Notes: generated by a model from the sequence alone, not told the origin. DNA of 64,000 bases from Chitinophaga barathri (GCF_003807585.1 NZ_RMBX01000004.1:1-64000), one strand, 5' to 3'. Shown: positions 1 to 7,130, counted from the first letter of the stretch. Numbers and translations are program-made.

Positions 1-63
1 CGCCACGGATATCTTAAAGGCATCTTCGTAAATGGGGGGCTTCCCCTGTCGCTTCTTTTTCAT
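1..63 (-). CDS. partial transposase-like ORF, N-terminus only
   Basis: An ATG at 61-63 on the minus strand opens 21 codons that run off the left edge of the window. The start is basic and Lys-rich (MKKKRQGKPP), followed by IYEDAFKISVA. This resembles the N-terminus of small helix-turn-helix proteins such as IS3-family OrfA, where a basic start precedes a Y-x-x-x-F-K segment. Two copies of GTAAAAGCGTTCAT lie just upstream and could mark the element's end. The family call rests on 21 residues and context only. A chromosomal HTH protein is the alternative. Confidence 0.35.
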   Translation of the reverse strand, partial: MKKKRQGKPPIYEDAFKISVA

Positions 64-128
64 ATTGGGTAGTTTGAATCTATATATTTTCTACCGCAAT
101 CTGTAAAGCTTATTTAGGAGGAGACATA

Positions 129-164
129 GTAAAAGCGTTCATGAAGCAGGGTAAAAGCGTTCAT
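129..164. repeat. pair of 14-bp direct repeats, possible IS end
   Basis: GTAAAAGCGTTCAT occurs at 129-142 and again at 151-164, exactly 22 bp apart. The pair lies 66-101 bp upstream of the minus-strand start at 63. Read on the minus strand they are ATGAACGCTTTTAC. They could be the terminal inverted repeat of an insertion sequence (with an internal copy) or tandem binding sites for its transposase. Confidence 0.4.
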
Positions 165-266
165 ATAGTAGTAGAGAAGCAGTCTCTAAGTAGCAGACAG
201 GCAGCGGATAAGTACCGGAAATCCACCTGTAATTAAAACTATCTTTAATGTGAGGGGCTGGTGCAT
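165..266. other. intergenic stretch, no gene seen
   Basis: No convincing coding frame. Minus-strand reading frames here have no family-like sequence, and the stretch ends at the terminator of the next gene. It probably holds the junction between the insertion sequence and the ordinary chromosome. Confidence 0.4.
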
Positions 267-293
267 AAAAAAAGCCGCGCATGGCGCAGCTTT
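267..293 (-). terminator. rho-independent terminator
   Basis: On the minus strand AAAGCTGCGC-CAT-GCGCGGCTTT forms a 10-bp stem (one G-U pair) and runs into seven T's. It sits 21 nt past the stop of the small membrane protein at 314-514 and terminates it. Confidence 0.8.
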
Positions 294-313
294 CATAATA
301 TCCTGATCTGTAA

Positions 314-514
314 TTATTTGTATTTCGGATCATACAGGGAGCTTTCCGGAACGGCCACTTTAGGCTTCCCTTTATAGCGGTGTGTAAAGAGCGCGTAGCT
401 GCCACCCACCACAAGCGCCAGAATACAGGCAAGTTTCAGATAAAACAGGAAACGGGAGGAGGCTACCCAATCGCGGGTAAAATCATTCGTATTTTCAACT
501 GTATGCTGGTCCAT
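314..514 (-). CDS. small single-pass membrane protein
   Basis: A 66-residue protein starting MDQHTVENTND. An acidic/polar N-terminus of about 20 residues is followed by a hydrophobic segment (FYLKLACILALVVGGSYALF, about residues 24-43) and a short basic tail (HRYKGKPK). An upstream ATG at 565 would add 17 residues, but the promoter at 535-566 lies inside that extension, so the start at 514 is preferred. It has its own promoter and terminator, so it is a one-gene unit. No family is recognised. The topology suggests an inner-membrane anchor or accessory protein. Confidence 0.6.
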   Translation of the reverse strand: MDQHTVENTNDFTRDWVASSRFLFYLKLACILALVVGGSYALFTHRYKGKPKVAVPESSLYDPKYK

Positions 515-534
515 ATTAGATTTTTTTCGCTCTG

Positions 535-566
535 CAAACTTACAAAGTAAATTTTCAAAGTCCAAA
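535..566 (-). promoter_or_regulatory. Bacteroidota sigma-A promoter
   Basis: On the minus strand TTTG (566-563), a 20-nt spacer and TAAGTTTG (542-535) match the phylum's TTTG / TAnnTTTG consensus. It would start transcription near 528, 14 nt before the small membrane protein's ATG at 514. Confidence 0.7.
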
Positions 567-574
567 TAAGAACG

Positions 575-1615
575 TTATTTCTTCTTGGGGTGCCAGAGGG
601 TGGAAAAGGTGCGTTTGTTGAGGAAATAATACCGCCAGATCATGATCCCGTGGAATACGCCGTTCAGGTCGTAGAGCCGCTTGCGGGGGATGGTGTCGAT
701 GATCTTTTTTTCTTCCGTCCTGCGCCAGCGGTAATAGTCGCGGTAAGCGCGGAAGATCGCCATCATGTCTTTCGGTTTCCCGGAAACAAGGCTTTTTACA
801 GCCGCCATCAGGTCCAGTACATGCCGCTGCGTAAGGATGATCCATTGTTCGCCGAAATGCAGGTTTTTGCAGAGCATGATGAGGTTATTCCGGAAGTTGA
901 GGTACAGTTTGCGGGGATTGCCCTGTGGCAAACTGCCGCCGCCTACGTGGTACACCACGGCGGAAGGGCAGAAACTGATGCGGTAACCGGCCCGTTGCAG
1001 CCGCCAGCAAAGGTCCACTTCTTCCATATGGGCAAAAAAGTAAGGGTCGAAGCCGCCTACTTCCCAGAAACAGGAAGAACGGATGAACAGGGCTGCTCCT
1101 GTGGCCCAGAAGATGTCCTGCGGGTTGTCGTATTGTCCTTTATCTACTTCGGTGTTGTAAAGAATGCGGCCCCGGCAGAAAGTGTAGCCGAGAATGTCCA
1201 TCCATCCGCCCGCGGCACCCGCGTATTCAAAACTTTCAGGTTCATGGAAAGCCCGCATTTTAGGCTGGCAGGCAGCAATGCGTTCATCGCTCTGCATCTG
1301 GGTTATTACCGGGGAGATCCAGTTGGGATCCACCTCCACGTCCTGGTTGAGCAGCACGTAGATATCGGCTTTCACATGCCGTAGGGCTTCGTTGTAACCG
1401 CCCGCAAACCCGCTGTTGGTAGCATTCCGGATGATCTTTACCTGTGGGAAAGCGGATTGAACAAAAGCCACACTGTCGTCCGAAGAGGCATTATCCGCCA
1501 GGTAAATTTCGAGATTGCCATACCGGGAAGCGCACACGGAGGGGAGAAAGCGTTCGAGAAAGGCTTTTCCGTTCCAGTTGAGAATAACTACCGCTACCGA
1601 GGGCAATACTGTCAA
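575..1615 (-). CDS. glycosyltransferase family 2
   Basis: A 346-residue GT2 enzyme transferring a sugar from a nucleotide-sugar donor, probably to a lipid or cell-surface glycan in the cytoplasm. The GT-A fold shows as VVILNWNGK (residues 9-17), the donor-site segment ADNASSDDS (40-48), NSGFAGGYNEAL (67-78) and a NQDVEVD segment (90-96) in the DxD position. A GGFDPYFFAHMEEVDLCWR motif (around 185-205) is typical of rhamnosyltransferase-like GT2 members such as WbbL. No membrane segment is obvious. It is transcribed alone, divergently from the histidine kinase. Donor and acceptor cannot be read from sequence. Confidence 0.9.
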   Translation of the reverse strand: MTVLPSVAVVILNWNGKAFLERFLPSVCASRYGNLEIYLADNASSDDSVAFVQSAFPQVKIIRNATNSGFAGGYNEALRHVKADIYVLLNQDVEVDPNWISPVITQMQSDERIAACQPKMRAFHEPESFEYAGAAGGWMDILGYTFCRGRILYNTEVDKGQYDNPQDIFWATGAALFIRSSCFWEVGGFDPYFFAHMEEVDLCWRLQRAGYRISFCPSAVVYHVGGGSLPQGNPRKLYLNFRNNLIMLCKNLHFGEQWIILTQRHVLDLMAAVKSLVSGKPKDMMAIFRAYRDYYRWRRTEEKKIIDTIPRKRLYDLNGVFHGIMIWRYYFLNKRTFSTLWHPKKK

Positions 1616-1652
1616 AAGTGTTCCGTTTAATCCGTGACGTAATAATTTTAGC

Positions 1653-1668
1653 GTTGCAAATATGCAAC
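1653..1668. promoter_or_regulatory. GTTGCA-N4-TGCAAC dyad, probable operator
   Basis: A perfect 6-bp inverted repeat with spacer AATA lies in the 125-bp divergent region between the glycosyltransferase (start 1615) and the histidine kinase (start 1741). Its geometry fits a dimeric Crp/Fnr-like regulator. It overlaps a weak minus-strand -7 element (CATATTTG, 1664-1657). Confidence 0.45.
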
Positions 1669-1740
1669 AAAGCCTCCAAATATTACTAAATTAGTTGATT
1701 GTTAACAGTCGGTAACGATTGTGATTTTATAAACTAACTG

Positions 1741-2883
1741 ATGTTTAAACAGTATATAGGCTGGAAGTTTACATTGGTGGCGGTAGCAGTAGTGATTATT
1801 GTAACCACCATCTGGTTTGTCAACAACCTGTCTGAGAAGATCCAGCACGAGGAAACAAAGAATGTGGCCACCTGGGTGGAAGCCAACCGCGAGGTGTTGC
1901 AGTCTCCCCCGGACGCGACCTTCAACCTGGCATCAGTGATTGTTACCACCAATACCACCATCCCGCTGATCCTTACAGACGATCACGGCAAGATCATAGA
2001 CGACCGGAATATGGATTCCGTAAAGGTGGCGAACGATCCGGGATATCTCAGCCGCCAGCTCGCTGCGTTTAAAAAGCAGCATCCCCCCTTTATTATGGCC
2101 ATAGATGCCAAAACGAATTATTATATCTATTACGGTGACTCACTGATCCTGAAGCAGGTGCGTTATTACCCATACATCCAGCTGCTGGTGGTGGCCTTGT
2201 TCATCGGTATCGTATTGTTTGCGCTGTCGTCTACAAACAGGGCCACGCAGAACCTGGTGTGGGTGGGCATGGCGAAGGAAACGGCCCATCAGCTGGGTAC
2301 CCCGCTGTCTTCCATGGAAGCCTGGCTGGAAATATTGAAAGACAAGGAAGAGAGCCTGGCTATTGCCACGGAACTGGGCAAGGACGTGGACCGGCTGAAA
2401 CTGATCAGCGAACGTTTTTCCAAGATCGGCAGTGTGCCCAGGCTGGAGGAGCACAACGTAGTGGCGCAGGTGGCCAATATGGTGGCTTATATCCGGAAAA
2501 GAGCCCCCCAGAAAGTACGGTTCACGCTGCAGACGGCGGAGCAGGAGGTGGTGGCGATGATTTCCCCCGCCCTGTTCGACTGGGTAGTGGAAAACCTGCT
2601 GAAAAACGCCCTGGACGCGATGGAAGGGAAGGGAGACATTACGGTGCTGATAGAAAATCACCTGACGCACATTACCATAGACATCACGGATACGGGCAAG
2701 GGCATTCCCAAAAGCCTGCAGGATAAAGTGTTTAATCCTGGTTTCAGTACCAAAAAAAGAGGCTGGGGGCTGGGTCTTTCACTGGCGAAGCGCATTATCC
2801 AGGACTACCACAAGGGCCGCCTGACGGTGAAATGGAGCGAAGTAAATAAGGGGACTACGTTCAGGATCCTGCTGCGGAAATAA
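1741..2883 (+). CDS. membrane sensor histidine kinase
   Basis: A 380-residue two-component kinase. Membrane segments lie at about residues 9-28 and 143-161, enclosing a sensor region of about 115 residues outside the cytoplasm. There is no HAMP domain. The dimerisation helix carries the phosphoacceptor in AKETAHQLGTPLSS (His183). The ATPase domain shows the N box VVENLLKNALDAM (282-294), the G1 box DTGKGIP (317-323) and the G2 region GWGLGLSLAK (341-350). The sequence HQLGTPLSSM instead of HELRTPL is typical of a Bacteroidota subgroup. No response regulator lies next to it, so it is an orphan here. The signal is unknown. Confidence 0.92.
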   Translation: MFKQYIGWKFTLVAVAVVIIVTTIWFVNNLSEKIQHEETKNVATWVEANREVLQSPPDATFNLASVIVTTNTTIPLILTDDHGKIIDDRNMDSVKVANDPGYLSRQLAAFKKQHPPFIMAIDAKTNYYIYYGDSLILKQVRYYPYIQLLVVALFIGIVLFALSSTNRATQNLVWVGMAKETAHQLGTPLSSMEAWLEILKDKEESLAIATELGKDVDRLKLISERFSKIGSVPRLEEHNVVAQVANMVAYIRKRAPQKVRFTLQTAEQEVVAMISPALFDWVVENLLKNALDAMEGKGDITVLIENHLTHITIDITDTGKGIPKSLQDKVFNPGFSTKKRGWGLGLSLAKRIIQDYHKGRLTVKWSEVNKGTTFRILLRK

Positions 2884-2888
2884 ATTTA

Positions 2889-2919
2889 TTTGCTTATTAT
2901 CAAAAAGGCTTTATTTTTG
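2889..2919 (+). promoter_or_regulatory. promoter of the tRNA-Leu gene
   Basis: TTTG at 2889-2892, a 19-nt spacer and TATTTTTG at 2912-2919 match the Bacteroidota TTTG / TAnnTTTG promoter. The predicted start, near 2926, is 10 nt before the mature 5' end of the tRNA. Confidence 0.75.
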
Positions 2920-2935
2920 CAACCCACAAACAAGC

Positions 2936-3019
2936 GCGGAGGTGGCGAAATTGGTAGACGCGCTACTTTGAGGTGGTAGTGCCTGAAAGGGCTTGGGAGT
3001 TCGAATCTCCTCCTCCGCA
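2936..3019 (+). tRNA. tRNA-Leu (anticodon GAG)
   Basis: A full cloverleaf can be drawn. The acceptor stem is GCGGAGG/CCTCCGC, the D arm GCG...CGC contains TTGGTAGA, and the anticodon stem CTACT/GGTAG encloses TTGAGGT (anticodon GAG, reads CUU/CUC). A long class II variable arm is closed by GCC/GGC, and the T arm GGGAG-TTCGAAT-CTCCT follows. The long variable arm confirms leucine. The discriminator is A3019. CCA is not encoded. The gene has its own promoter and terminator. Confidence 0.95.
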
Positions 3020-3044
3020 CCTAATGAGAATCTAACAGATTCGG

Positions 3045-3185
3045 TTATGGGCTGCTCGACAACGGGCAGCCCATTTTTATGACTTTAATATCTTCCCTGA
3101 CTTTTCTTTTGACATCGGTATTCAGATATTGCAACTCCTCCTGAAGCCTCGCTATTCCCGTTACCAAAATAAAAATGAGTACCAT
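3045..3185 (-). pseudogene. GreA/GreB-like N-terminal fragment
   Basis: A 46-codon minus-strand frame starting at 3185 contains GIARLQEELQYLNTDVKRK (residues 10-28) and then VREDIKVIK. This matches the start of the GreA/GreB coiled coil (E-G-L-x-x-L-x-E-E-L-x-x-L plus a basic region). After residue 37 the frame runs into MGCPLSSSP, which is merely the tRNA terminator read backwards. The rest of a Gre protein (about 120 residues) is absent. The frame stays open upstream of the ATG, so the original start is unclear. Most likely a remnant left by a deletion or insertion next to the tRNA gene. A short unrelated ORF is the alternative. Confidence 0.45.
3047..3079 (+). terminator. terminator of tRNA-Leu
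   Basis: ATGGGCTGC (3047-3055) pairs with GCAGCCCAT (3066-3074), a perfect 9-bp stem followed by TTTT, 27 nt downstream of the tRNA. Confidence 0.8.
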
Positions 3186-3242
3186 AAATTCCGACGCCTT
3201 TTCTGTTGACTTTAATTGGCGTGAAGTAACAGGAAGTGCAGC

Positions 3243-3638
3243 TTATTTACAGGGAACTTTAAAGAAGTCATCACCAGGCAAAAAGATAACCGCGGGAGAA
3301 GAAGAAGTCCCAATTTGGTATTTCTTCTTTTTGCCACTGGAGAATTTCAGGACAATGACGTCTGTTTTAAATGGAATGCTGTAAACCGATTTTATGCACC
3401 ACCTTCCTCGTAAAGTATCTGGTACAGTGGCAGTATTGTTTGCAGGCTTTATCCATTGAAATGTAAGGTCGGATTTTGTTACAAAGTTGCCGTCTGCCTT
3501 ATTGTTTGTTTGCCAGCAACCTGTGTAATAATCAATATAATACTGCTTGTTACTTGTATTCTGTGCCTTTGCTGTAGTGCTGCAAAAAAACAGTAGACAG
3601 CAGTAAAGTGTGGGACAATAGGCAACCAGTGGTTTCAT
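3243..3638 (-). CDS. small secreted protein of unknown function
   Basis: 131 residues. The N-terminus (KPLVAYCPTLYCCLLFFC, then STTAKAQ) is a signal peptide, probably cleaved after AKA-Q. The mature part of about 105 residues has YYTGCWQTNNKADGNF and LTFQWIKPANN, then a segment with WCIKSVYSIPFKTDVIVLKF. The W-x-x-N pattern followed by beta strands is reminiscent of lipocalin-like secreted proteins of this phylum, but no family is firmly recognised. Base composition is more AT-rich than the neighbours. It has its own promoter (TACATTTG at 3664-3657). Confidence 0.6.
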   Translation of the reverse strand: MKPLVAYCPTLYCCLLFFCSTTAKAQNTSNKQYYIDYYTGCWQTNNKADGNFVTKSDLTFQWIKPANNTATVPDTLRGRWCIKSVYSIPFKTDVIVLKFSSGKKKKYQIGTSSSPAVIFLPGDDFFKVPCK

Positions 3639-3656
3639 ACGAAAGAGGATTTAGCA

Positions 3657-3664
3657 CAAATGTA
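3657..3664 (-). promoter_or_regulatory. -7 promoter element of the secreted protein gene
   Basis: TACATTTG on the minus strand is a perfect TAnnTTTG. It lies 19 nt upstream of the ATG at 3638. No clear -33 TTTG is seen at the usual distance. Confidence 0.55.
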
Positions 3665-3759
3665 TAAACAATTCATCCTGCCTGCCTAAGAGCGGTTTCT
3701 CTGGAACAGCTCTTTTTTTGTTTAGTACGGGCATTGTATCGGGCGGCTTCGTCTGCTGA

Positions 3760-4146
3760 TTATATTAATTCCAGGTGTGTGAGTTCTTTGCCCAGGTCCT
3801 TTATACTGGACAAAATCCGGTTGACCTGTTTTTCGGAAGGTATTTTAATCCTGTTGGCATATTGGGAAAGCAACGACTGGCTGATCCCGATACGTTCTGC
3901 CAGCGCGGAAGAGTTGATCACTTTGTAGTATTCAAAGAACTGCGCCAGGTCCAGGCGGATCATCACATCTTTTTCAGAAACATCCGGTAATCCTTTTAAC
4001 TCCCTCCAGGTATTCATTGCATCGAGGATATTCTGTCTCAGTTCCGTCATGTTGGCCGCGGCTGTGCCTACAGGGAATTTATCATCTACTGCGTATGCGG
4101 AATAGCCGGTGCCGGTTTTCTCTACGATGAATACGATTTTTTTCAT
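3760..4146 (-). CDS. hicB: HicB-family antitoxin
   Basis: 128 residues. The N-terminal half (FIVEKTGTGYSAYAVDD, then the alanine-rich segment before LRQNILDAMNTW) is the partial RNase H-like fold of HicB, which binds and blocks the HicA toxin. The C-terminal half carries a Cro/XRE helix-turn-helix (SSALAERIGISQSLLSQYAN, about residues 79-98) that should bind the operator. It lies 30 nt downstream of hicA on the same strand, in the usual toxin-first order of hicAB. The antitoxin is expected to autoregulate the pair. Confidence 0.85.
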   Translation of the reverse strand: MKKIVFIVEKTGTGYSAYAVDDKFPVGTAAANMTELRQNILDAMNTWRELKGLPDVSEKDVMIRLDLAQFFEYYKVINSSALAERIGISQSLLSQYANRIKIPSEKQVNRILSSIKDLGKELTHLELI

Positions 4147-4171
4147 GTACTGTTTTTGAGGACAAAATTTG

Positions 4172-4183
4172 TATTACTAAATT
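4172..4183. repeat. TATTACTAAATT motif, copy at the hicA-hicB junction
   Basis: The 12-mer TATTACTAAATT occurs here between hicA and hicB, at 4399-4410 in the hicA promoter, and at 1681-1692 upstream of the histidine kinase. The two copies around hicA are candidates for HicB contact sites. AT-richness makes chance recurrence possible. Confidence 0.3.
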
Positions 4184-4371
4184 AAACCTGCCTGTTTCAG
4201 GTACTTCCTTTCCAGGCCTTTTCCTATTTCCCTGCTTCCATGATCGGAAAAGATGATTTCGGTACCAGGCTTGTCCGGATGGACAAGAATGATGTGACTT
4301 CCTTTCCCCTGCCTTAATACTCTCCATCCGGCTCTTTCCAGCCTTCGCAGTATTTCGGAGCATTTACTCAT
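4177..4371 (-). CDS. hicA: HicA-family mRNA interferase toxin
   Basis: 64 residues, the usual size of HicA. The fold is double-stranded-RNA-binding-like. MSKCSEILRRLERAGW forms helix 1, and the catalytic histidine lies in RQGKGSHIILVHPD (His26). The C-terminus carries the G-x-x-x-x-I-x-K motif (SREIGKGLERKYLKQAGL). HicA cleaves mRNA when HicB is degraded. It is the first gene of the hicAB pair, and a minus-strand -7-like TACCTTTA lies at 4391-4384. Only a few bases separate that element from the start, so the leader is very short. Confidence 0.88.
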   Translation of the reverse strand: MSKCSEILRRLERAGWRVLRQGKGSHIILVHPDKPGTEIIFSDHGSREIGKGLERKYLKQAGLI

Positions 4372-4383
4372 TTCCCCATGATT

Positions 4384-4410
4384 TAAAGGTAATATATTTA
4401 TTACTAAATT
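4384..4410 (-). promoter_or_regulatory. hicAB promoter with candidate operator
   Basis: TACCTTTA (4391-4384, minus strand) matches TAnnTTTG in 7 of 8 positions. Just upstream lies TATTACTAAATT (4399-4410), repeated between hicA and hicB. HicB contact at this site would cover the promoter. No clear -33 TTTG. Confidence 0.4.
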
Positions 4411-4433
4411 GTTGCTGAACGGTAATTATTTTA

Positions 4434-4461
4434 TTACTTTTTTTAACTCCTGATCTACTCT
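4434..4461. promoter_or_regulatory. A-tract operator-like motif upstream of hicA
   Basis: TTACTTTTTTTAAC (4434-4447), followed by CTCCTGATC and TACTCTTTAGG, matches the start of the array at 27973-28082 (GGTACTTTTTTAACTCCTGATC). It lies 63-90 bp upstream of hicA, in the same orientation relative to the gene as the other copies. Confidence 0.35.
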
Positions 4462-4471
4462 TTAGGGCAAG

Positions 4472-4505
4472 AAAAAACCCGCCAGGAAAAGCGGGTTGTT
4501 TTTAA
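4472..4505. terminator. possible bidirectional terminator
   Basis: AACCCGC (4476-4482) pairs with GCGGGTT (4491-4497), preceded by six A's and followed by GTTTTT, so it could act in both directions. No obvious gene ends here. It lies between divergent hicA and the DUF2130 gene. Confidence 0.45.
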
Positions 4506-4669
4506 GTTTTCCAATGCACTAGTTGAAGAAATGCACAATGTTTAGTTAATCCGGGTGTAGCCGTAGAAACAGTACCCGTATATCTGAGTTTCCCCAAAAT
4601 GAATCAGTAATTTAATTATCGCGACAGGCGGTGTGTAAAAACACTCCATTGTCCCGTTTCTTTGTTTCC

Positions 4670-4775
4670 AATTCCGATATTCCAAATGTAAATATGACGC
4701 TGATGAAATCACGAAAATGGAGGGCGAGAAATTCTCGGGATTTTAAGAGAATATCCCGGAATTTGGAATGAAGAA
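4670..4775. other. structured intergenic region of unknown role
   Basis: The 533-bp space between hicA (4371) and the DUF2130 gene (4905) holds nested inverted repeats. ATTCCAAAT (4679-4687) pairs with ATTTGGAAT (4761-4769). Inside are GAGAAATTCTC (4726-4736) and GGGAT/ATCCC (4738-4757). A 78-codon minus-strand frame (4612-4848) crosses it but resembles nothing known. It could be a small RNA, a leader, or a degenerate mobile-element end. Confidence 0.35.
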
Positions 4776-4904
4776 TGAATTTTGCAACACAGGTGCCGCC
4801 CGCCTCACCACGGAATACTGAAAAATCGTCTAACTTTACATAACGCACGCAGATACACTGCGTTTCGTCGCCGGAGCTTTAAACCGGCTATAATCATGTG
4901 AACT

Positions 4905-6254
4905 ATGGGAACTTCAATCACCTGCCCGAACTGTAAGCATCACTTCGTTATGGAAGATGCGCTTTCAGCCGACATTGAACGTGAAATGCGTAATAAAATG
5001 GCTACTGAATGGAATAAAAGGCTTGATGAGCTGAAAACTCAAAAGCAGGAAATAGAACAGCAGACGCTGACCGTTAAAAGCCAGATGGAGAAAGAACGCC
5101 AGCAAATTGCCCAGGACCGCCAACAGATCAGCCAGCAACGCCAGCAGCAGGAAGACGAATTGATCAAACGCCTGCAGGCCGAAAAAATAAAATTGCAGGA
5201 AAGCATGGCCGCTACCATCCGTAAAGATGTAGCCGCCGATTTTGAAAACCAGCTCCAGATGCTCCAGCAATCCCAGCGGGAAAACGAAGACAAACTTAAA
5301 GATGCCCGCATGCGCGAACTGGATTTCCTCAAAAAAGCCCAGGATCTGCAGAACCGCGAACAGGAACTGGAACTTTCTCTCCAGAAAAGGCTCATGGAAG
5401 AACGTGCCCAGCTCGTGGAACAGATCCGTAAAGACGAAGCCGACCGCAGCAACCTGAAAGACACCGAATACCAGATGCGCCTCAGGGAAATGGAAAAACA
5501 ACTGGAAGACCAGCGCCGCCTCGCGGAAGAAATGCGCCGCAAAGCGGAACAAGGTTCCATGCAGCTCCAGGGCGAAGTGCAGGAACTGGCGCTGGAAGAA
5601 ATGCTGCGGGCTACCTTTCCCTTCGACGCCATCAGCGAAGTAGGCAAAGGCGTGCGCGGCGCGGATTGTATCCAGACCGTGCGCAACCAGTACGGCCAGG
5701 AATGCGGCAAGATCATCTATGAAAGCAAACGCACCAAAGACTTCTCCCGCGACTGGATCGAAAAACTGAAAGCGGATATGCGCAGCCAGGGCGCGGATGT
5801 GGCCATCCTCGTTACCCAGACCATGCCCCGCGACATGGACAAGTTCGGTGAACGGGAAGGCATATGGGTTTGTACTTTTCATGAAGTAAAAAGCCTCACC
5901 TACGTGCTCCGCGATGCCATCATGAAGATTTACAATTCTGCCAAAAACCAGGAGAACAAAGGCGATAAAATGCACCTGCTGTACCATTACCTCACCAGCG
6001 GCGAATTTGCCGAACAATGGAGTGCCATCCGCGAAGGTTTCCGTGCGATGAAAGCCTCTATCCAGAAAGAACGCGAAGCCATGGAGAAACTCTGGAAAGC
6101 CCGGGAAAAACAACTGGAAAAAGTATTGCTCAACGCCGCCCACATCAAAGGTTCCATAGAAGGGATCGCCGGCAGCGACTCGGTGGACCTCCAGTTGCTG
6201 GACGAAGCGGCGGAAGCCCTGCTGTCCGGCGCCGGGCAGTCACCGGATGAATAG
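4905..6254 (+). CDS. DUF2130 (PDDEXK-like) coiled-coil protein
   Basis: 449 residues. It starts with a zinc-ribbon-like ITCPNCKHHF (5-14). A long charged coiled coil, rich in Q, E, K and R, runs from about 20 to 215. The DUF2130 domain (about 218-400) follows, containing FPFDAISEVGKGVRGADCIQ, then GKIIYESKRTKDFSRDWI (the E-x-K pattern of a PD-(D/E)xK nuclease fold) and DVAILVTQTMP. A second helical stretch closes the protein (AMKASIQKEREAMEKLWKAR). The family is described as nuclease-like but its cellular role is not established. The minus-strand frames that mirror this gene (4965-6143) are artefacts of its repetitive codons. Confidence 0.85.
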   Translation: MGTSITCPNCKHHFVMEDALSADIEREMRNKMATEWNKRLDELKTQKQEIEQQTLTVKSQMEKERQQIAQDRQQISQQRQQQEDELIKRLQAEKIKLQESMAATIRKDVAADFENQLQMLQQSQRENEDKLKDARMRELDFLKKAQDLQNREQELELSLQKRLMEERAQLVEQIRKDEADRSNLKDTEYQMRLREMEKQLEDQRRLAEEMRRKAEQGSMQLQGEVQELALEEMLRATFPFDAISEVGKGVRGADCIQTVRNQYGQECGKIIYESKRTKDFSRDWIEKLKADMRSQGADVAILVTQTMPRDMDKFGEREGIWVCTFHEVKSLTYVLRDAIMKIYNSAKNQENKGDKMHLLYHYLTSGEFAEQWSAIREGFRAMKASIQKEREAMEKLWKAREKQLEKVLLNAAHIKGSIEGIAGSDSVDLQLLDEAAEALLSGAGQSPDE

Positions 6255-6414
6255 ACCCGATATTTTAGAAAAAAAATTGATATAAAGCCTTGCATGGCAG
6301 CAAACCGTGCAATACATTTACTGTTGTGAAAACTGGTTCCATCCGGTAACATAAAAAACAGACCGGCGAAGGAGGTCCATCGGAGACAAAAATTAAAAGG
6401 TAAAGAACTACGAG

Positions 6415-7035
6415 ATGAAAAACCACGCTTACCATTCCATTATATTCGACCTGGGCGCAGTGCTCGTTGACTGGAACCCGCGTTACCTGTACAGCAAGAT
6501 ATTTACGACCCCGGAAGAAGTAGACCATTTCCTGCAGAACATCTGTACTTCAGACTGGAACGAAACCCAGGACGAAGGCCGCAGCCTGGAGGAAGGTACG
6601 GAGCTGCTGATCGCGGAGCATCCGCAATATGAAGCACAGATACGCGCTTTTTATGGAAGGTGGAAAGAAATGCTGGGCGGCCCCATTCCCGAAACTGTCC
6701 GGATACTGAAACAACTCAAAGACAGCGGCCGGTTTAAATTATACGCACTGACAAACTGGAGTAACGAAACATTTCCCATCGCGCTGATGGAATACCAGTT
6801 CCTGCAATGGTTCGATGGCATAGTAGTATCAGGCAAGGAAAAGATCCGCAAGCCGCAACCTGATTTTTATCAGTTATTACTCGACCGGTACAACGTAGAT
6901 AAATCCACTTCCATCTTTATTGATGATAATTTCAGGAATGTAAAAGCCGCGGAAGAGTTCGGTATCGAGTCCATTCATTTTCTGAATGCGGAACAATTGC
7001 AACAGGAGCTATCCACGCGCGGTATCCTGAATTGA
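6415..7035 (+). CDS. HAD-family phosphatase (YihX-like)
   Basis: A 206-residue haloacid dehalogenase hydrolase. Motif I is IIFDLGAVLVDWNP (8-21), with the nucleophilic Asp in FDLG. Motif II is LYALTNWS (116-123). Motif III is the lysine in SGKEKIRKPQPDFY (138-151), and motif IV is SIFIDDNFRNVKAAEEFG. The D-x-G form of motif I, the WNP extension and the helical cap match the YihX branch, which dephosphorylates sugar phosphates such as alpha-glucose-1-phosphate. The substrate here is not readable. Single gene with a terminator 75 nt downstream. Confidence 0.88.
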   Translation: MKNHAYHSIIFDLGAVLVDWNPRYLYSKIFTTPEEVDHFLQNICTSDWNETQDEGRSLEEGTELLIAEHPQYEAQIRAFYGRWKEMLGGPIPETVRILKQLKDSGRFKLYALTNWSNETFPIALMEYQFLQWFDGIVVSGKEKIRKPQPDFYQLLLDRYNVDKSTSIFIDDNFRNVKAAEEFGIESIHFLNAEQLQQELSTRGILN

Positions 7036-7108
7036 CCGGATTTCTCTTCTACATAACGTGAAAACATAACATTTATTTTCGAGAATATATATCGTTATTC
7101 CCCTATGC

Positions 7109-7130
7109 AAACCGCCTTCCGGGCGGTTTT
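7109..7130 (+). terminator. rho-independent terminator after the HAD gene
   Basis: AAACCGCC (7109-7116) pairs with GGCGGTTT (7122-7129) around TTCCG, followed by GCTTT. The rest of the 332-bp gap to 7368 shows no gene. Confidence 0.65.

Noticed and set aside
590-1384. Long plus-strand ORF opposite the glycosyltransferase
   Set aside because: It is the antisense shadow of a gene with all GT2 motifs, and its own translation has no family-like segments.
4612-4848. 78-codon minus-strand ORF in the hicA-DUF2130 gap
   Set aside because: It has no recognisable features and crosses inverted repeats. It is better explained as non-coding, although an orphan terminator lies downstream.
4965-6143. 392-codon minus-strand ORF opposite the DUF2130 gene
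   Set aside because: It results from the repetitive CAG/GAA codons of the coiled coil, giving a Phe/Leu-rich nonsense protein.
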